NCBI GenBank assembly: GCA_933228915.1
Contig: OW121844.1
Coordinates: forward strand, 20,743,275 to 20,807,274
Direction of reading: 5' to 3'
Source of the DNA: Telmatherina bonti
Taxonomy: Eukaryota; Chordata; Actinopteri; Atheriniformes; Telmatherinidae
Length of the DNA: 64,000 nucleotides
Shown: positions 32,573 to 46,100 of the stretch, piece after piece
How positions within the stretch are numbered: position 1 is the first letter of the stretch
Layout of the letters: each line of letters opens with the position of its first letter
Translations under genes and position numbers: made by a program
Notes under the pieces: model-generated
The model's database searches: none
Seen by the model: only the letters and a program-made list of their open reading frames with translations
What the model was told of the DNA's origin: nothing

Positions 32573-34629
32573 ATATTCCACATGTCCTGTACATCTCTTT
32601 TCTTCCTACTATCACCACTAGAGGGCGGGGGAGAACCACAAATTGCAGGAATAAAGGCTCTTAAATTTCAACCACTGTGGTCCTTTTTAAAGTGGTTGTG
32701 CTTAAATGTAAATAAATAAGACTCTGAGACAAGCTGAGGTCTGGTTTGGACATTTATATTGTGATTTTTCAGTTTAAATGCAAGAGGACACATTTATTCA
32801 GTCTGCAACCTTATTTTTTCTTCACTTCATTTGGCCCCACGTGTTCACATCAGCACATCAATAACTTACATAATGTACTGCAGCAAACATCCTGTAAAGG
32901 CTATTGTGTTATAAGACGAGATACACTGTCCTCAAGTGTAGTTAAACCGTTATAGCTGAGTAGGACAAATGAATAGCATGTTTAATAAGCCTTGAGGGGA
33001 ACTGTATTGGTTTCTTCCTGCTCTAAAGCCCATTTAACATCAGTTTAAATGGTGTGAAATATTAATGATATGTCATCCTGGCACACAAGGATATGTTGAG
33101 AATGGGTTACTTAAAGGACAGCACTAGCACCTTAGAAACAAAAGCATTGCTGCTAGACATGAAAACCCTTCATGCTTGACTTTGGAGATACAAAAAAAAA
33201 ATCAGCTGTTCTTGTGTACAAAGGGCTGAAGCAACAATGGCACCATGAAGAAACAAGACAAGAGTTGAAAGCACATTCAGTCTAATGCAAGCCAAATGAT
33301 ATGGTATCAACTATATGATGATTTAATGCTCTGTACATTAACTGGACAAATGCATCTCCCTCAACAGGGTCACCGTGCGTAGACGAGATGAGAATCCTGT
33401 ATTTTCTACTTCCTGGATGTTGACACCGTGTGGTTTAAGAAGGCGGCGGGTGACCCGACGGTAACTGAGCAGCAGCTGCAACTGTACAGATACAAATTGA
33501 AGGATAAGGTCCAAAAATCAAGCCAACACACAGGAAAACTCACACAGTCCACGAAGATACACCACCATAGGCCTCCCTTCTATTCAAACAAGTCTATTAC
33601 AAGATTTGTATTTAGTAAAATGAAAAGAAAACAGTTTTTTTGTGTCTATTTTTTTTGTTCCAGTTGCAGTCTAGCCTCTTTGGAAGCCTTTGGGAGATAT
33701 CTCCTTTTCTGTTTTGACCACTGTGCTAGACTTTGGGGATAAGGCTTCCTTCTGCTTTGCATTTGCCAAGTGGTTCAACAGTCTAGAAATACATAATTTA
33801 GCAGATAATATTTGGATTACTGAGCCATTGCCTTTGTGTGTGCGGTTCAAATGCTTTCAAAAACACCTCGCATGTACATTCCATCGAGCCCAAACCTTCC
33901 CAACCTCTCGAGACCGTCCCCCGGCTATTAAAAAGACACTTATAAGAAAGTCCTTCCTTTAAATAATTTCAATAAAAAAATGCAAACCAAACAATCCTTG
34001 TTCCACAAAGGCCTTCACTAATGGCTAACTACTTCACCATGTAATCACACATACGTGCATGCATGCACACAATGCATGCATGCATATTCAGTCGTCTCCC
34101 TTTCTCGCTCTCACACACACACATGCATACACACACCGGGACAGCTTCATGTTCTGCAGCTTGTCATCACATGTGGTCCATGCAGTATCGATGCAGACAG
34201 ATCCTGATGTGGTTTTGTTTCATCATGTTTTTTTGTTTTTTTTTGTCTCCAGTACGTGGCACAGAAGTGTCAAGGTTACAAATGCAGGATTTGGCTCAGA
34301 CCTGGATCCAGTAATATTTGCACAATTCCTAATAGTACTGATTTAAATCTTGGTGTACCAGATGCGTCGTATTTACCATAAAGGGTACTTTTATACAGTC
34401 TGGAGAGTTTGGGTAATCACAGAAAAGTAAGACCATTTTAAGCGTCCTGTGATGTCAAACTTACCAGCTCCAGTCTGGACTATCCCCAGTATAACATACC
34501 CACTGATCTAAAATGCCTAGCATGTTTAAAAAAAAATGGCCTGTTCCAGCGTTTTGTACATATACGGTCCCAAAAGAGTATGACAAGTTCGTTCTTTCTG
34601 GATCTGCTCATCTATCTTCACTTCCGAGT
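32573..34629 (-). other. Inferred raph1 3'UTR, convergent with spp2
   Basis: About 2 kb without coding potential downstream of the raph1 stop. AATAAA on the minus strand at 32793-32798 is a plausible end, about 200 bp from the spp2 poly(A) signal. A CA/ATGC simple repeat lies at 34050-34136. Extent is inferred. Confidence 0.45.
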
Positions 34630-37107
34630 TCAACACTCTCCAGTAAGTTTGGTGGCATCCCCCCGTTTAGGAGGCGCTGGTGGGGGTCCTCGTCGTAGCG
34701 TTGCATAGCCTGAGATGTTTCCGGACATGTAGCCGCCATTTCCTCCGTTGCTTTGCTTTCCTTGGTCCAGGAGCAGCTCTGGGGGTGGTGGAGGAAGAGC
34801 CATGTCATCCATTGTCCCGGCAGGGTCCAGCTTGCCTGCGGAGTTGGCCGATCCCTGCCGACCCACCGACTTTCGCTTCAGAGTCCGGTTGAGATCCTCA
34901 AGGAAGTTGGGTTGGCCTGAGCTACCCTTTGGGGAAGTGGGCGGAGGCGGTGAGACTGGGGGAGGATCAGGGGTGTTGTTACTACGTCGCACCAGCGTGG
35001 GTGGAGGAGTCTTTTTCAGTGAGCTCTTTCCCCATGTTGAGTTACTAACAAGGGAAACGGGCGGTGGAGGAGGGGGAGCCTGCGGTTGCGGGTTCACCAC
35101 AGCTACCCTTGGGGGTCCTCCGCTGTGGGTCTCATTACCAGGGGGTGGTGGAGGTGGGAAGAGCTCAGAGGCTGGAGGAGGAGGTGGAAAATAGGCGCAC
35201 TCAGGTGGTGGAGAAGGAAAATCACCACTTGACTGCTTGGCTTGACTCACTTTGGCCTGTAGTGCCAAAGGGAGGTTAGACAAGTTGAGCTTTCCTGGTT
35301 TAGGGGGAGCAGGTGGTCCATTTGAGGGGTCCTTTAAAGGGGATCCATTTGAGTATGAGGGGGGACATGGGGAAGAAGGGGTGGAATTGCTTTGAGGAGC
35401 AAATTTGCTGAGCAAATTTCTCCTAGATTCCTCATAAGAGTCGGAGGTGTTGGACTTGATGCTGGAGTTCCTCTGAGGGGTCGGGGGAGGTTTCTTGACC
35501 ATGAAATTGGAGGAGCCAGAGGGGGACCTCCTAATGGGGGAGCCCAGATTTCCAGGAGGCAGTGGTGGAGGAGGTGGCGTTGGGCCAGTGATGGGTGCTG
35601 TGGGAGGTGGCGGTGGAGGAGGAGGCGCGGGGAAGCCATGGTTGCTGTCTGGAGGAGGAGGAAACTCTGCAGATTGAAGCTGCTGACTACCACAAGGTTG
35701 CCATTTCGGTTTGGTTTTTACTGCGGGTGGGGAGAGGGGGGCTTTGGGGGTCTCTGTGTGATTCGCTACCTGGGAGGGGGCGCCTGGAAACTGACTTGCC
35801 AGTTGCTTCACCAAAGACATGGCAGGAGGAGCTCCTGTGGTGATAGTTGTTGGTTTGGACAAGCTATGCTGCTTGGGCAGAGTCGGTGGGGGGTGGCTCG
35901 ACGTGGGTCCCGCCTGGAGGCTGAACTGCTTCTTGATGGGTGCAGGTGCAGAGGGTGGAGGAGGTGGGGGTGGTGGTGGTGGGGGAGTTGGGCCACCCAT
36001 TGCAGCAGGAGGTGGCGCAGGAGGGAATGGGGAAACTGGGGACATGGGTTTGGGGGCAGTGTGAGGAGCAAAGCCAGGAGTGAAGGTTTTAGGTGGTGCA
36101 GGTGGGGGTCCAGGAGGAGGTGGAAACTGGGCTGAGAGTGGGAACTGTTGGGGGGGAGGAGGGGGTGGCGGTGGAGGTGGAGGTGGAGGAGGAGGGGGTG
36201 TTGGAGCTGGGGCAGGTGGAGGTGAATCTTCAAGGGCTCCGTTTGGAGACAGGAGGTCTCGCGGAGGGCTGGGGAAGCGCTCCTTCAGCGCCTGCTTCAG
36301 TCCGTTGGCGAACATGGGCTGAGTCATGGGAGCTGGTGGAGGAGGAGGAGGAGGGGGAGGCGGTGGAAATGCAACACCATTGCTAAGTGGAGCAGGTGGT
36401 GCAGCGGGAGGCGGGGGGATGAACGAAGGCGGTGTAGCCGGACTAGGTGGTCCCATTCTCAACACAGCCATGGCCGACCCAGGCGTTGGCATGGATGGTG
36501 GAGGAGGTGGAGGTGGAGGGGGGACGTTAGTCCTTGCGGCGATGTGATTGACATTGGGTTTGATGACCTGCGTTGGGGGAGGCGGGGGACCGGTGGGCAG
36601 GACTTGCTGAGCTGTAGCTGGGAGGTGACTGGGAAGCTTGTGGTTGGTCTGGAAAGGCTTCTGGTTCTGCAGCCTGGTGATGGTGCTGTACTTGTACATG
36701 GGAGCTGGGGAATGGTGTGACAGCATTTGAACTGGGGGTGGAGGAGGAGGAGGAGGTGGTGGGGGTGGCGGTGGAGGTGGTGTTGGGACAGGAACCAGCT
36801 CCTGCTGCTCCTGCTCCAGCGGCATATGGTTGTAGCTGCCCATAGTCTGTTGTTGGTGCTGCAGAGACTGGAGGGTCTCCGGTGGCGAGGCTGGCGGTGG
36901 AGGATACGGGGTCTGTTGAGGAGATGGAGGCTGAGGAGGCTGGTACTGTGGCTGGGGTGGAGGCTGAGGTTGCACTGATGTTTGCTGAGGCTGTGCCTGA
37001 AGCTGTGGAGGTGGTGTGAGGGCTGGGTGGTCAACCGAATGCTGGCTGTGGTGCCGGTGGCTGTGAGAATGTGGCAGCGTACCACTCCGGGATGCCTCAT
37101 TTCTCAT
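34630..37107 (-). CDS. raph1: raph1 last exon: proline-rich Ena/VASP- and SH3-binding tail
   Basis: 825 codons plus stop, beginning at MRNEASRSG. Contains YKYSTITRLQNQ, KPKWQP, KKPPPTPQRNSSIKSN and TMDDMALPPPPPELL, all shared with human. Five exact FPPPP motifs (after VA, AQ, AE, AY and EL) are EVH1 ligands for Ena/VASP proteins, and long polyproline runs can bind profilin and SH3 domains. It is longer than the human tail, mainly through polyproline expansion. Antisense Gly-rich frames over this exon are shadows. Confidence 0.96.
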   Translation of the reverse strand: MRNEASRSGTLPHSHSHRHHSQHSVDHPALTPPPQLQAQPQQTSVQPQPPPQPQYQPPQPPSPQQTPYPPPPASPPETLQSLQHQQQTMGSYNHMPLEQEQQELVPVPTPPPPPPPPPPPPPPPPVQMLSHHSPAPMYKYSTITRLQNQKPFQTNHKLPSHLPATAQQVLPTGPPPPPTQVIKPNVNHIAARTNVPPPPPPPPPSMPTPGSAMAVLRMGPPSPATPPSFIPPPPAAPPAPLSNGVAFPPPPPPPPPPPAPMTQPMFANGLKQALKERFPSPPRDLLSPNGALEDSPPPAPAPTPPPPPPPPPPPPPPPPQQFPLSAQFPPPPGPPPAPPKTFTPGFAPHTAPKPMSPVSPFPPAPPPAAMGGPTPPPPPPPPPPPSAPAPIKKQFSLQAGPTSSHPPPTLPKQHSLSKPTTITTGAPPAMSLVKQLASQFPGAPSQVANHTETPKAPLSPPAVKTKPKWQPCGSQQLQSAEFPPPPDSNHGFPAPPPPPPPPTAPITGPTPPPPPLPPGNLGSPIRRSPSGSSNFMVKKPPPTPQRNSSIKSNTSDSYEESRRNLLSKFAPQSNSTPSSPCPPSYSNGSPLKDPSNGPPAPPKPGKLNLSNLPLALQAKVSQAKQSSGDFPSPPPECAYFPPPPPASELFPPPPPPGNETHSGGPPRVAVVNPQPQAPPPPPPVSLVSNSTWGKSSLKKTPPPTLVRRSNNTPDPPPVSPPPPTSPKGSSGQPNFLEDLNRTLKRKSVGRQGSANSAGKLDPAGTMDDMALPPPPPELLLDQGKQSNGGNGGYMSGNISGYATLRRGPPPAPPKRGDATKLTGEC

Positions 37108-40100
37108 CTGACGAGGAATAAAAAAAAAAACAAAAAAAAACAAAACTCACCTCAGCAAACTACATTACATGCTATTTGTGTGAGAATAACAGAAGCTAAA
37201 AAGTCTTACCTTGGAGTTTTCCTCCATCTGTGTCCCTCTCTTCCAAGCCTCAGAGAAAATGGAGCTCACCACGCTTTGGGACCGGCCATGAGAGGAGGCT
37301 GTGTCCACCCCACTGTCTGAGTGTCCTGAATGATTCGAATGGGACTCTGAAAGAACACATAAAACCTTACTACAGTGCACATTAGCCACACAAGTCTGGG
37401 TGGCAAGTAGAGCTCTCTGAAGGATGCATGTGAGAGTTGAAAATTTAAATTTGTGGCAAAACATGGCTGCAGATTTGTTGCAGCGTGTGTTGAAAAGCAA
37501 GGATAGTTAAGCTGTCAGAAAGCAGAGCGCAAAAGGAATGGGATGTGCCGTGAATGTTAACTAGCAGACTACACCATAAAATAATATTTAATAACACCGC
37601 ACTGCTGCTACGTAGTTCTGTAGCTTAGCTTAGATTCAATTCAATTCAACTTTATTTATAATAGCGTCAAATCATGGCAATGCCATCTCAATTCGCTTTA
37701 CAAACAAAAAAAAAAAACATAATGAAAGCCAATTCATATTAGCCTATATAAGGAAACCAATAGATTGAGTTGGCAAGCACGTCTGCAAAATTAACTCTTA
37801 ACATAAGGAAAAACGCTCAACTTGAGAAGATTTAGACTTAAAATCAAGTAAAATAATTTGTCAGTGCAGTAAGATAATAACACCTGGTAAGATGTCCTGA
37901 AACAAGAACAAAATTCTAGGCTAGACAAAAGAAAAGTCTTTAAATGAGTGGTGAAATGCTTGGATAATGTCCTTTATTAAGTAAAAAAAAAAACCCCAAA
38001 AAAAACAACTCAAAAATGGTGGCAAGTTATCCTGAGGATACTGATGCCAATGTCACACCAGTGATCTCTCCAACCAGCAAACATTTACACTTCAGAAAGG
38101 GAGAAGTGTTTTGGGATGGATATTAGTGGTCTTGTTTTAAGGGGTTTTCTACTTACAATGACAGACAAGTGGCCATGTGATGGGCTGACAACCTGTTCTG
38201 GGCGTAATGCTAACAGCTGCAACTTGGATCGGTTTCAGCCATTTATGAGCTTCTATTTAATCAAGCAAGTATTGGATGGATGGATGCATGCAAGACGTTG
38301 TTGCTAATGACATCTTACAGCTAAATAAGATCAACATGGGTTCTGCAGAGACGCCTTCGTAAAGCCTCTGATGAGAAAAACGAGCTAACCGGTTATGCTG
38401 GCAGAGCTGGAGCCTGATCGAATGCTGGAGGTTGAAAGAGACGACCAATCGTAGGCTGCTTCTGTCCTCTTCATGGCTTCCTGGTAGTTCATGTATAACT
38501 GCTTACCATACTAGACAGACCAAAAAACATAAAGGTGGGGAAATATTACAGCAAAGAATGAATTAAATCAACATTTATGCCTAATTTTATTGAAATTACA
38601 AGTTTGGTTTTTTTTTTTTTTTTTTTTTTTAGTCTTGAGGACCCACCTTTGCAATGCGAATTCCATTCACCCACTGGTGGAGGGTCCTCACATCATCACA
38701 GCAAAGATACTTGATATACTGGGACTTCTTCTGGATTTGTGGATGCTGTAAAGCACAATAAGCATAGCATTTTTATCTTGACTTATCCAAGCTCCTCGCA
38801 TGAGAATAAAGTTTAAACCACTCAGAAGCAGATTTAGACAGAGAGATCCACCTTCAGGGCCAAGCAGTAGTCTGTAGGAGCCTTATATTTGCTGCGATAG
38901 TCCTGACCGTAATACACGTTAACATGGTCCAACTGCAGAAAGCACACAAGGTCTCTGGAGGCCTGCAGAGATGGAGACTTGTTGGGCTTAAAATGCACAA
39001 GAAATTAATCTTTTAAAAAAAATGTTGAGCAGAAATGAGCACATGCATTCATGAAAGCAGCATATGCTCGAGATTTGCTTTAAATAATTATGTTTAAAAG
39101 GATCCAAGTCCCTGGGAAGTTTAGGTTGTATGTATGCACGCTTTGAGGATAACTACACATCTAAGTTAAATGTAAAGGGCTTTATCTAGTGCTTGAGCAG
39201 GCCGTAGGAGGGTGACAATGCTAAAAAATAAAACACATGTGCAAAGAAGACATGTTTTTCCGTGTCTGGTCTTCAAAGTGATCTCGCACAAAACAGGAAA
39301 TACCACAGAGCAGATTATGTGGATCTGGTTCTCATAAACCCACGTCTTCATTTAGTCTGAGCAGCGTGTCTTCACTGACCTTAGCTTTGCCTTTAGGGAC
39401 ATAATAGATCCCCGAAGCTCTGAGGAGGAAGTATCTCTTCTTCCATGACTTCTTTCCATCCTCTTTGAGCCACAGGACTCCCTCCATCTCTGGCACAGAC
39501 ACAGAGCCACCACAGAAACATTCCTGAACAAAAACATGAAATAAATAACTCCACATGATGCTCCCGATCAGCTAAAATGATAACGACGCGTGTGCTTTTG
39601 CACAAACCTCTAACAAAGCTTCTTTATTCCGATCAGCCATCTCTGATGCCTCCTTCCGCCCCAACAAATAGTTCTGTAAGTGATTGAAAGGAACAGGGAA
39701 GTGAGTGAAGGACGGCGGGGGGGGGGGTAAAGCTGGCAGCGTACCTCGTCTTATGTTAAATAAATTATTCACCTTTACTCGCTTTATAGCTTTGACCTAC
39801 TTCCAGCCCTGCAACTCTCTGCAGGCTCAGCATCCATAAACAATGTGTGTATAGCATGCGCTGTGAGCGTTTCCGCGCTGAAGTCACACCGAGAAGATAA
39901 CCTACCGTCGCTCTGGCGACTACGTCAGCTGGTTAATAGACAGTTACCTGAGGGTTCTTGAAAAGAGCGTATTTCTCGATGCGTTCGATGAACATGAGCT
40001 TGTTGTGGCTGTCGCGGGTCCAGTTTAACAGGTTCTCCACCAAGTTCTCGTGGTCCTCGAAGATGCGCTCTGAGGAAGAGAAAGAGGAGGACCGGTGATG

Positions 40101-43100
40101 ACAGGATGATGAAGTTAGAAATGGTGACCGCAGATGGCAGGTGCCTTACCCATCTGTAGCTCGGTGATGGTTTCCACAAGGGACCAGTCAGGGCTGTAGC
40201 CGCAGTGCGACTTATCCAGCAGGCTGTCCAGCACCTGCCTGACCGTCTGCCGCTCGTCCACCATCATGGTCTTGGAGCTTTCGTCTGACATGTGAACCCT
40301 GATCACCAACTGAAGCAGACCGAGAGCAAGAACTGACTGATGATGGGATTATTTTTCTCAGCAAAGACAAAGACATCAGCAGATAGGATTTATTATGATA
40401 GAATAACTCGAACAGATGACTGATTTAAATAAAAACCTTGAAAATCAGGGAGCACATACAGTGCAACTGGGTTTGAAGTGGGCTGGACCAGTAAAATTAC
40501 AGTATAGTTACATATAAACAATAATAACTCCAAATTTTTCCTTTAGATTGAAACAAAGAAGTAAAAGCAAACCTTAAATATGTTTAAATTTCACACACTA
40601 TCCCTTAAAGGTACAGTGTGTAACTTATTTGGCCTTTTATCATATATTTTAAAAAATTAATTCGCTTTTATAAATACATATTTTCCAGAAGTCAAATCAC
40701 ATAAAAATGAAAGTGTGCTTGTATGCATATTATTTAAATTGATTGATTTACATTTATTTTACATTATTATTAGATTTTACTTATTTACTTGTTTTAAAAA
40801 AAATTTAAAACCAAAAAATAGTGTAATTTACATTATGATTATAGGAGCTTTTCAATAGCTACAGGTTGTTTATTTAATGTATACATCTGTATATTTGTAC
40901 ATCTGTGTAGTAATTCTGACTACTTGAGGTGGCTCACCTCCTAATATAAACTAAAGAAAGACTTATATTTGGGAAAAAAAGACATAAAATATAGAAGATG
41001 TTATCCACCTGCCTTGTAAAATGTTTTACATTTAAACATAAAAAAAGCAACCTTATGTGGAAAAATTAGTATACACTCTTACTTTTATTACAATTATAGC
41101 TCTGAATGCCGTCTTCACATGTCCCACATCCATCCCACGGGCCATACTGAACCCTCTGGTGAGCCAGGTTTTACCTCCGAGCTGCTCTAAACTACTTCAT
41201 GTCTGACTTGAGTGCTGGAACAAGTCTGCTCACGTGCTTGTAAAGCTTTTCTTCAAATATTAAAAATGAAAAATGAGGTCACAGTTTGGCGTACGTAGGG
41301 CTCTAAGATAATAAGCAACCACAGGTCCTCCATAACAAGTGAGCTTCAACTAATCTGAATGTGACGAATGTTGGAGCCAAACCCAGTCCAGCATCGCTGG
41401 ACCGCAGCCCACTTAAGACCCGTCCTGCTAGGAAATCTAATAAAACCTCCAATATGTTTGTCTCCTCACTCACTATCTGAAACTCAAATCAATAAATGCA
41501 AAGTGTCTCAGACATGTATAGTCTGACCTACATTTCTCAAAAAGGAAGACCCCAACATCTTGTAATGGTCTTGTCATGTTGCAGCTGGACCAGCATGCTT
41601 TATCTTGCTGGGTGGTACTTGCTTAGTCAATCCCAGTTCAATGAAACACTGTTGAGCTTCAGCCATTCACTCCATTTAAAAGAGCAAACCATTCTCAAAC
41701 ATAGTCAGTTTATTCACAAGCAAAAGAGATGAGACGTGCCTACACCATGGCTTTCACAGGAGCCCCAGTGTTCCACCAGACATCAGCGCCTTCTTGGTCC
41801 GACTGGGGGACGATAACGTCTAGAAAGCATCTGCATTGTCTCATGATGCTCACCCCATCTTTTCCAGAAGCCCCGTCTCCTTGCTCCCTCCCCAGCAGAT
41901 ACACTCATAATCAAACACTGCAATGACCTATTTTTCTCTGCGCGTCGCCGCCTCTCTGTGAATGAAGTTCACAAAGAAACGCGGCGTGCCGCGAATCTGA
42001 CAAGACAGCCAGCGTTATATAAGTCACCAGGGCTTTTTATGATGGAGATGCTTGAGGTCGGAAGTTAAAATCGTGGCTGCTACCTTTTTGACCTGTGCCT
42101 CCTTGATTTTCTCCAGGGCGACTCGGATCTTCTCCGCCTTCAGCTTGGCGGCTTGCTCCTCCTAGATGGACACACAGGAGCAAGGTTACCACAGCTGTCA
42201 CTCATTAAAAAAAAAAAAAGAAAAAAAAAGGTTTATCATTGCCTCATATTCTTGTCATCACATAACCAAGACATCTCACACACACACAACCTCATCAAAC
42301 AGCCGCTCTGGCATGAAGATATCATGTGCAAATGTAGTTCTATCTTCGTCCCATCTTACCTGCCCCCTCCAGCAAGATGCCATCACCTCCATTCTACAGG
42401 TTGGGAGTGTTTTTACAACTAGTGTGAATAATCAAACAAAAGCCGCAATTCTAAATCGCTGTGGTTGCGACATCGGTCCGGGGTTCCCCCTCAAATATGG
42501 CGCTCCGATTTTGCAGTTTATGGTTTCATGCTGGATTCATACCAAGCTGGACCGGGTGTCTTTGATCCTGCTAAACAGCAGCAGGGAAACAATAGCAGAA
42601 GATCCCCAAAGGGCGAGAGGCTGCAGAGGAATGCAGGATCTGTTCAGAGAGCATCTATGTCTTTCACTTCAAGCACCCAAAAAAAATCAGCTGAAAAATC
42701 TCCAGCTGCAGGTTTTTATTTGCTAAAAATGACAAAAAAAATTGTTGCAAAATCTATTCGCCGCCTTTTGTGATTAAGTTATCCCATCATGAGCCTCAGA
42801 TCTTCATCCTTCCATCCTCCAGCGTTCAAAGACGACCGCGGTCAGGCTGCGGGTGAAGACGCCGCAGGTTGAACAGACACGAGCACATGTGCGTCCGAGA
42901 TGAGTAGAATTTGACAAAACCCCAAGTGAGACACTCAGAAGGACGACGCCCCTCCCCCTTTTCACCCTCCCACCCTCCTCCTCCCTGCTTCATAACAGAA
43001 GCAGGGGTTTGGGAGCGTGCCCAATCGATGGAGCATAATCCCCACTAAACTAGTAGGATTCAAGGTCGGCCAACCAGCGAGCACCTTTCACAAGTCCCTT

Positions 43101-46100
43101 CAGCCAATCAGCACGGCCGTAACTTCTAAAGGCCCTGGAGCTAAAAAGTGGCAGAGATGGAGAGTCGTGTTTGGGGTGAATGAGAAGCCGGGGTGCTGAA
43201 TATTTGAAGTCACGTGCACGTAGAGATTTGTGTGTTCAGACAGAAGGGGGGTGAGGGGTATTTACAACTGCTTTCCAAGCCTCTTATCTCTAGAAACACC
43301 CCCCCCCCCCCCTTCCTCCCTCCTTTGACCCAGACTACCTTTTCCACATGACCAACTTCAAAGCACACACACATTAATGCAATAAAAACTAAAGACTCGG
43401 CTTGGCTTTTAGTCAGTCAAGTGTGAGTGTGTGAGTAAGACATGGAGCTGCGAGGTCAGGGTAGATCCCAGCTCAGAGTCGCACTGTAGGTTTAACCACA
43501 AAAATGACCCCTCTATTATTCCTCCTCCCTCACACGACACTTACGCCCTGCTCTTTAGTAGACTTTACTCTGATCCCACAGACATTTTTCTTTCCCACTT
43601 TCACACTCAGTCACACCACTTGCAATTTTAAAGGCGCTTCTGCCTGCTGGGAAGAAAAGAAAAAAAAATCTTGGCACCCTCGCCTTTTGATGTCTTTCCA
43701 CTATCTCCCCGCCTTGCTCGTTCTTAGACATCCTGCGCACATCGAGTTTTCCAAGTTGCAAGTCCGAGCGACTGCGGCTCGCCTGCTTGTGGAAGCGTAA
43801 ACGCTGACATCTCCCCCTCACACTGCAAGCATTCTCGCCTCTCCCTGCTTTAAAATACTATTACAAAGCTTTCTGCAGACATAGAAACCAGGAATGGCCC
43901 GGAAACAATGAATTTATCTGTTTTGTAAAAGAAAGACGGAAACAAAAAAGGAATTCTTGAAAACTTTGTAAATTTAGAATATATTCAAGTTTTTAGTGTT
44001 TTTTTTTTTAGCTTGTTACTTCAAATTGCAAAAGTTTCCACAGTAAATCCTTGCTTATCTGATAAAATCAGACAGTTTTTTTATGTAGCATCATCGTTTT
44101 GTTGCTTCACCTGCCTCAAATACGAAGAGTCACTTACAAGCTCATGGAGAAATTGAGGACATGTTGAAGTGATCCATTTCGTATGATGAACAAGATGTGT
44201 AGAAAAAAGACCAGCTTGTGATCTAGAAAGATTGGATATTCCAGGTGTTCAGCTTAAAGTCCTCCACATGGGTTGAATTGCTTAATGATATTATGCACTT
44301 CAGAAAAAAACCCCAAAACATGGATAATTTTTAGTGAAATTCTTTGAGGAACAATAGGTTCAATAGGTTCAATGATTTTCTCCGGTATTAGTTGACTACA
44401 TTAATTTCTTTTGCTAATCTTTCATGCCAAATCAAGACAATAATTATGGTCATCGCCTGCTTTTAAATAACACCATTCTCATTCTTAATAGCCCTAAACT
44501 GCTTCTTGTGAAACACACTTAAGTTGTAAAAACAGATGTATGTTAATACTACACTATTGAATTTTTGCAGGTTTTTGTACTTTGGTGCTCCCTAACAGAG
44601 ACCCAGACTGAAAATGTACTTCCTGTTTAACCTCACATTCACATAAACAGGTCCCTTGTAGCCGTAATGACTCGCATACCTGCGTACTGTGCTGGCTGAT
44701 TCCACTAGGGGACGCATTGACAACTTTGGATAGACTTGCTGAATTAGCAGGGTGTAAACAAGACTAGAAACATATTCATCTCACAGCAGAAAAAAAACAC
44801 GAAAGCACCAGTATAATAGATGTTACATCAGCCTGCCATGTCTTGTTTTTTAAACTTTCTGCCATTTTTATTGCTGTTGATCCAGTCAAATTGGCTTCTA
44901 CACTGCACCTAATGTGTCGTGTGCACAATCCTTCCAACAAACACAAAATATACAAGGAAGCCATGATAATCATAGATTTAATCACAAGTAAGTATATTTT
45001 CAGCCTAATTTGGCATCCATTCTGCATCCTGTCTCTTCTCTGAGCTCTCTCCAGCCAGTTTAGCACAGTCTGGAGAGATCATAAAAAGCATAAACTAACC
45101 GTTAAACCACCTTAATACAGCACAAATAGTACACCCCCCCCGAGGGCCGGAATCCAGCAGGTTTTTGTTGTTTCCCTCCACCAACACAGCTGATTCAAAT
45201 CAAATGGATCCAGCAGCTTCTTGTCAACCTGTTTGGGTGTCGGTCAGGTGTGTGTTGGAGACAACAAAAACCTGCAGGATACCGGCCCTCCAGGACTGCA
45301 GTTTGACACCCCTGCTCTAAGTGTTCGGATACAGGCTGTTAAATAACTTACTGCTCATTAATACAACTTAATTAACAAACTGTGGATGTGCTAAACAAAT
45401 ATATTTTATAAATGTCTGCTGCTCTCCTCATAGTTTCATTTCTTTATGAAGGAAGGATGAAAATCAAAAGCCAGCAGCATGCAGAGGCAGGAAAATGAAG
45501 GAAAATAGACCAGAACACCACATACAGCTGTATGATTCATGTGGAAGCACGTAGCTATCGAGACTACTCTGGTAATATGCAAACTGATGTATGGATTAAG
45601 TGAATGACAGATATTGTGTTGATTAACAAAGAGTGTGATTATTTATCTATCACTTGTTTATGTATCTTTTTTTCTTAAAGTATTGGGGGTGTATTGTCAA
45701 GTAATTGGCTAACGGACCATTTACTTGTGTGTTTTTTTTTGTAAAAAGGGGCAGGTATAAGTTTTTACTTCTTCCTGCTCCTTTTCTATCATGGTGGTGC
45801 AATAAGGTGTTTTTTTTTCTCTGTTTTGTTGTGATGTGAGGTTGTGCGGTATCAAGTGTGAAATTAATAAATTAAATAAATAAAAAATAAATAAAGAGAT
45901 GAAAAAAGAATGGTATTCTCATGCACTTAACCTATACAAGATATACATAACCTTTTCCAAACAAACAAACAAAAGATAAACAAAAGTTGATTCTGCATGT
46001 TGGATTTCAGGGAAACATTTGGGTTTTAGTTTTTCTGTGGGAAATGTAGCTTGTCGTGTTGTTTCTCCTCGTGTTTAGATCACTGATAACAATCTCAGAC

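Noticed and set aside
35392..36135. 247-aa plus-strand Gly/Trp/Arg-rich open frame
   Set aside because: Antisense of the raph1 polyproline exon; GGT/GGA repeats keep it open by composition.
42166..42726. 186-aa plus-strand frame in the raph1 intron
   Set aside because: No recognised motif, lysine homopolymer at the start, no splice or promoter context.
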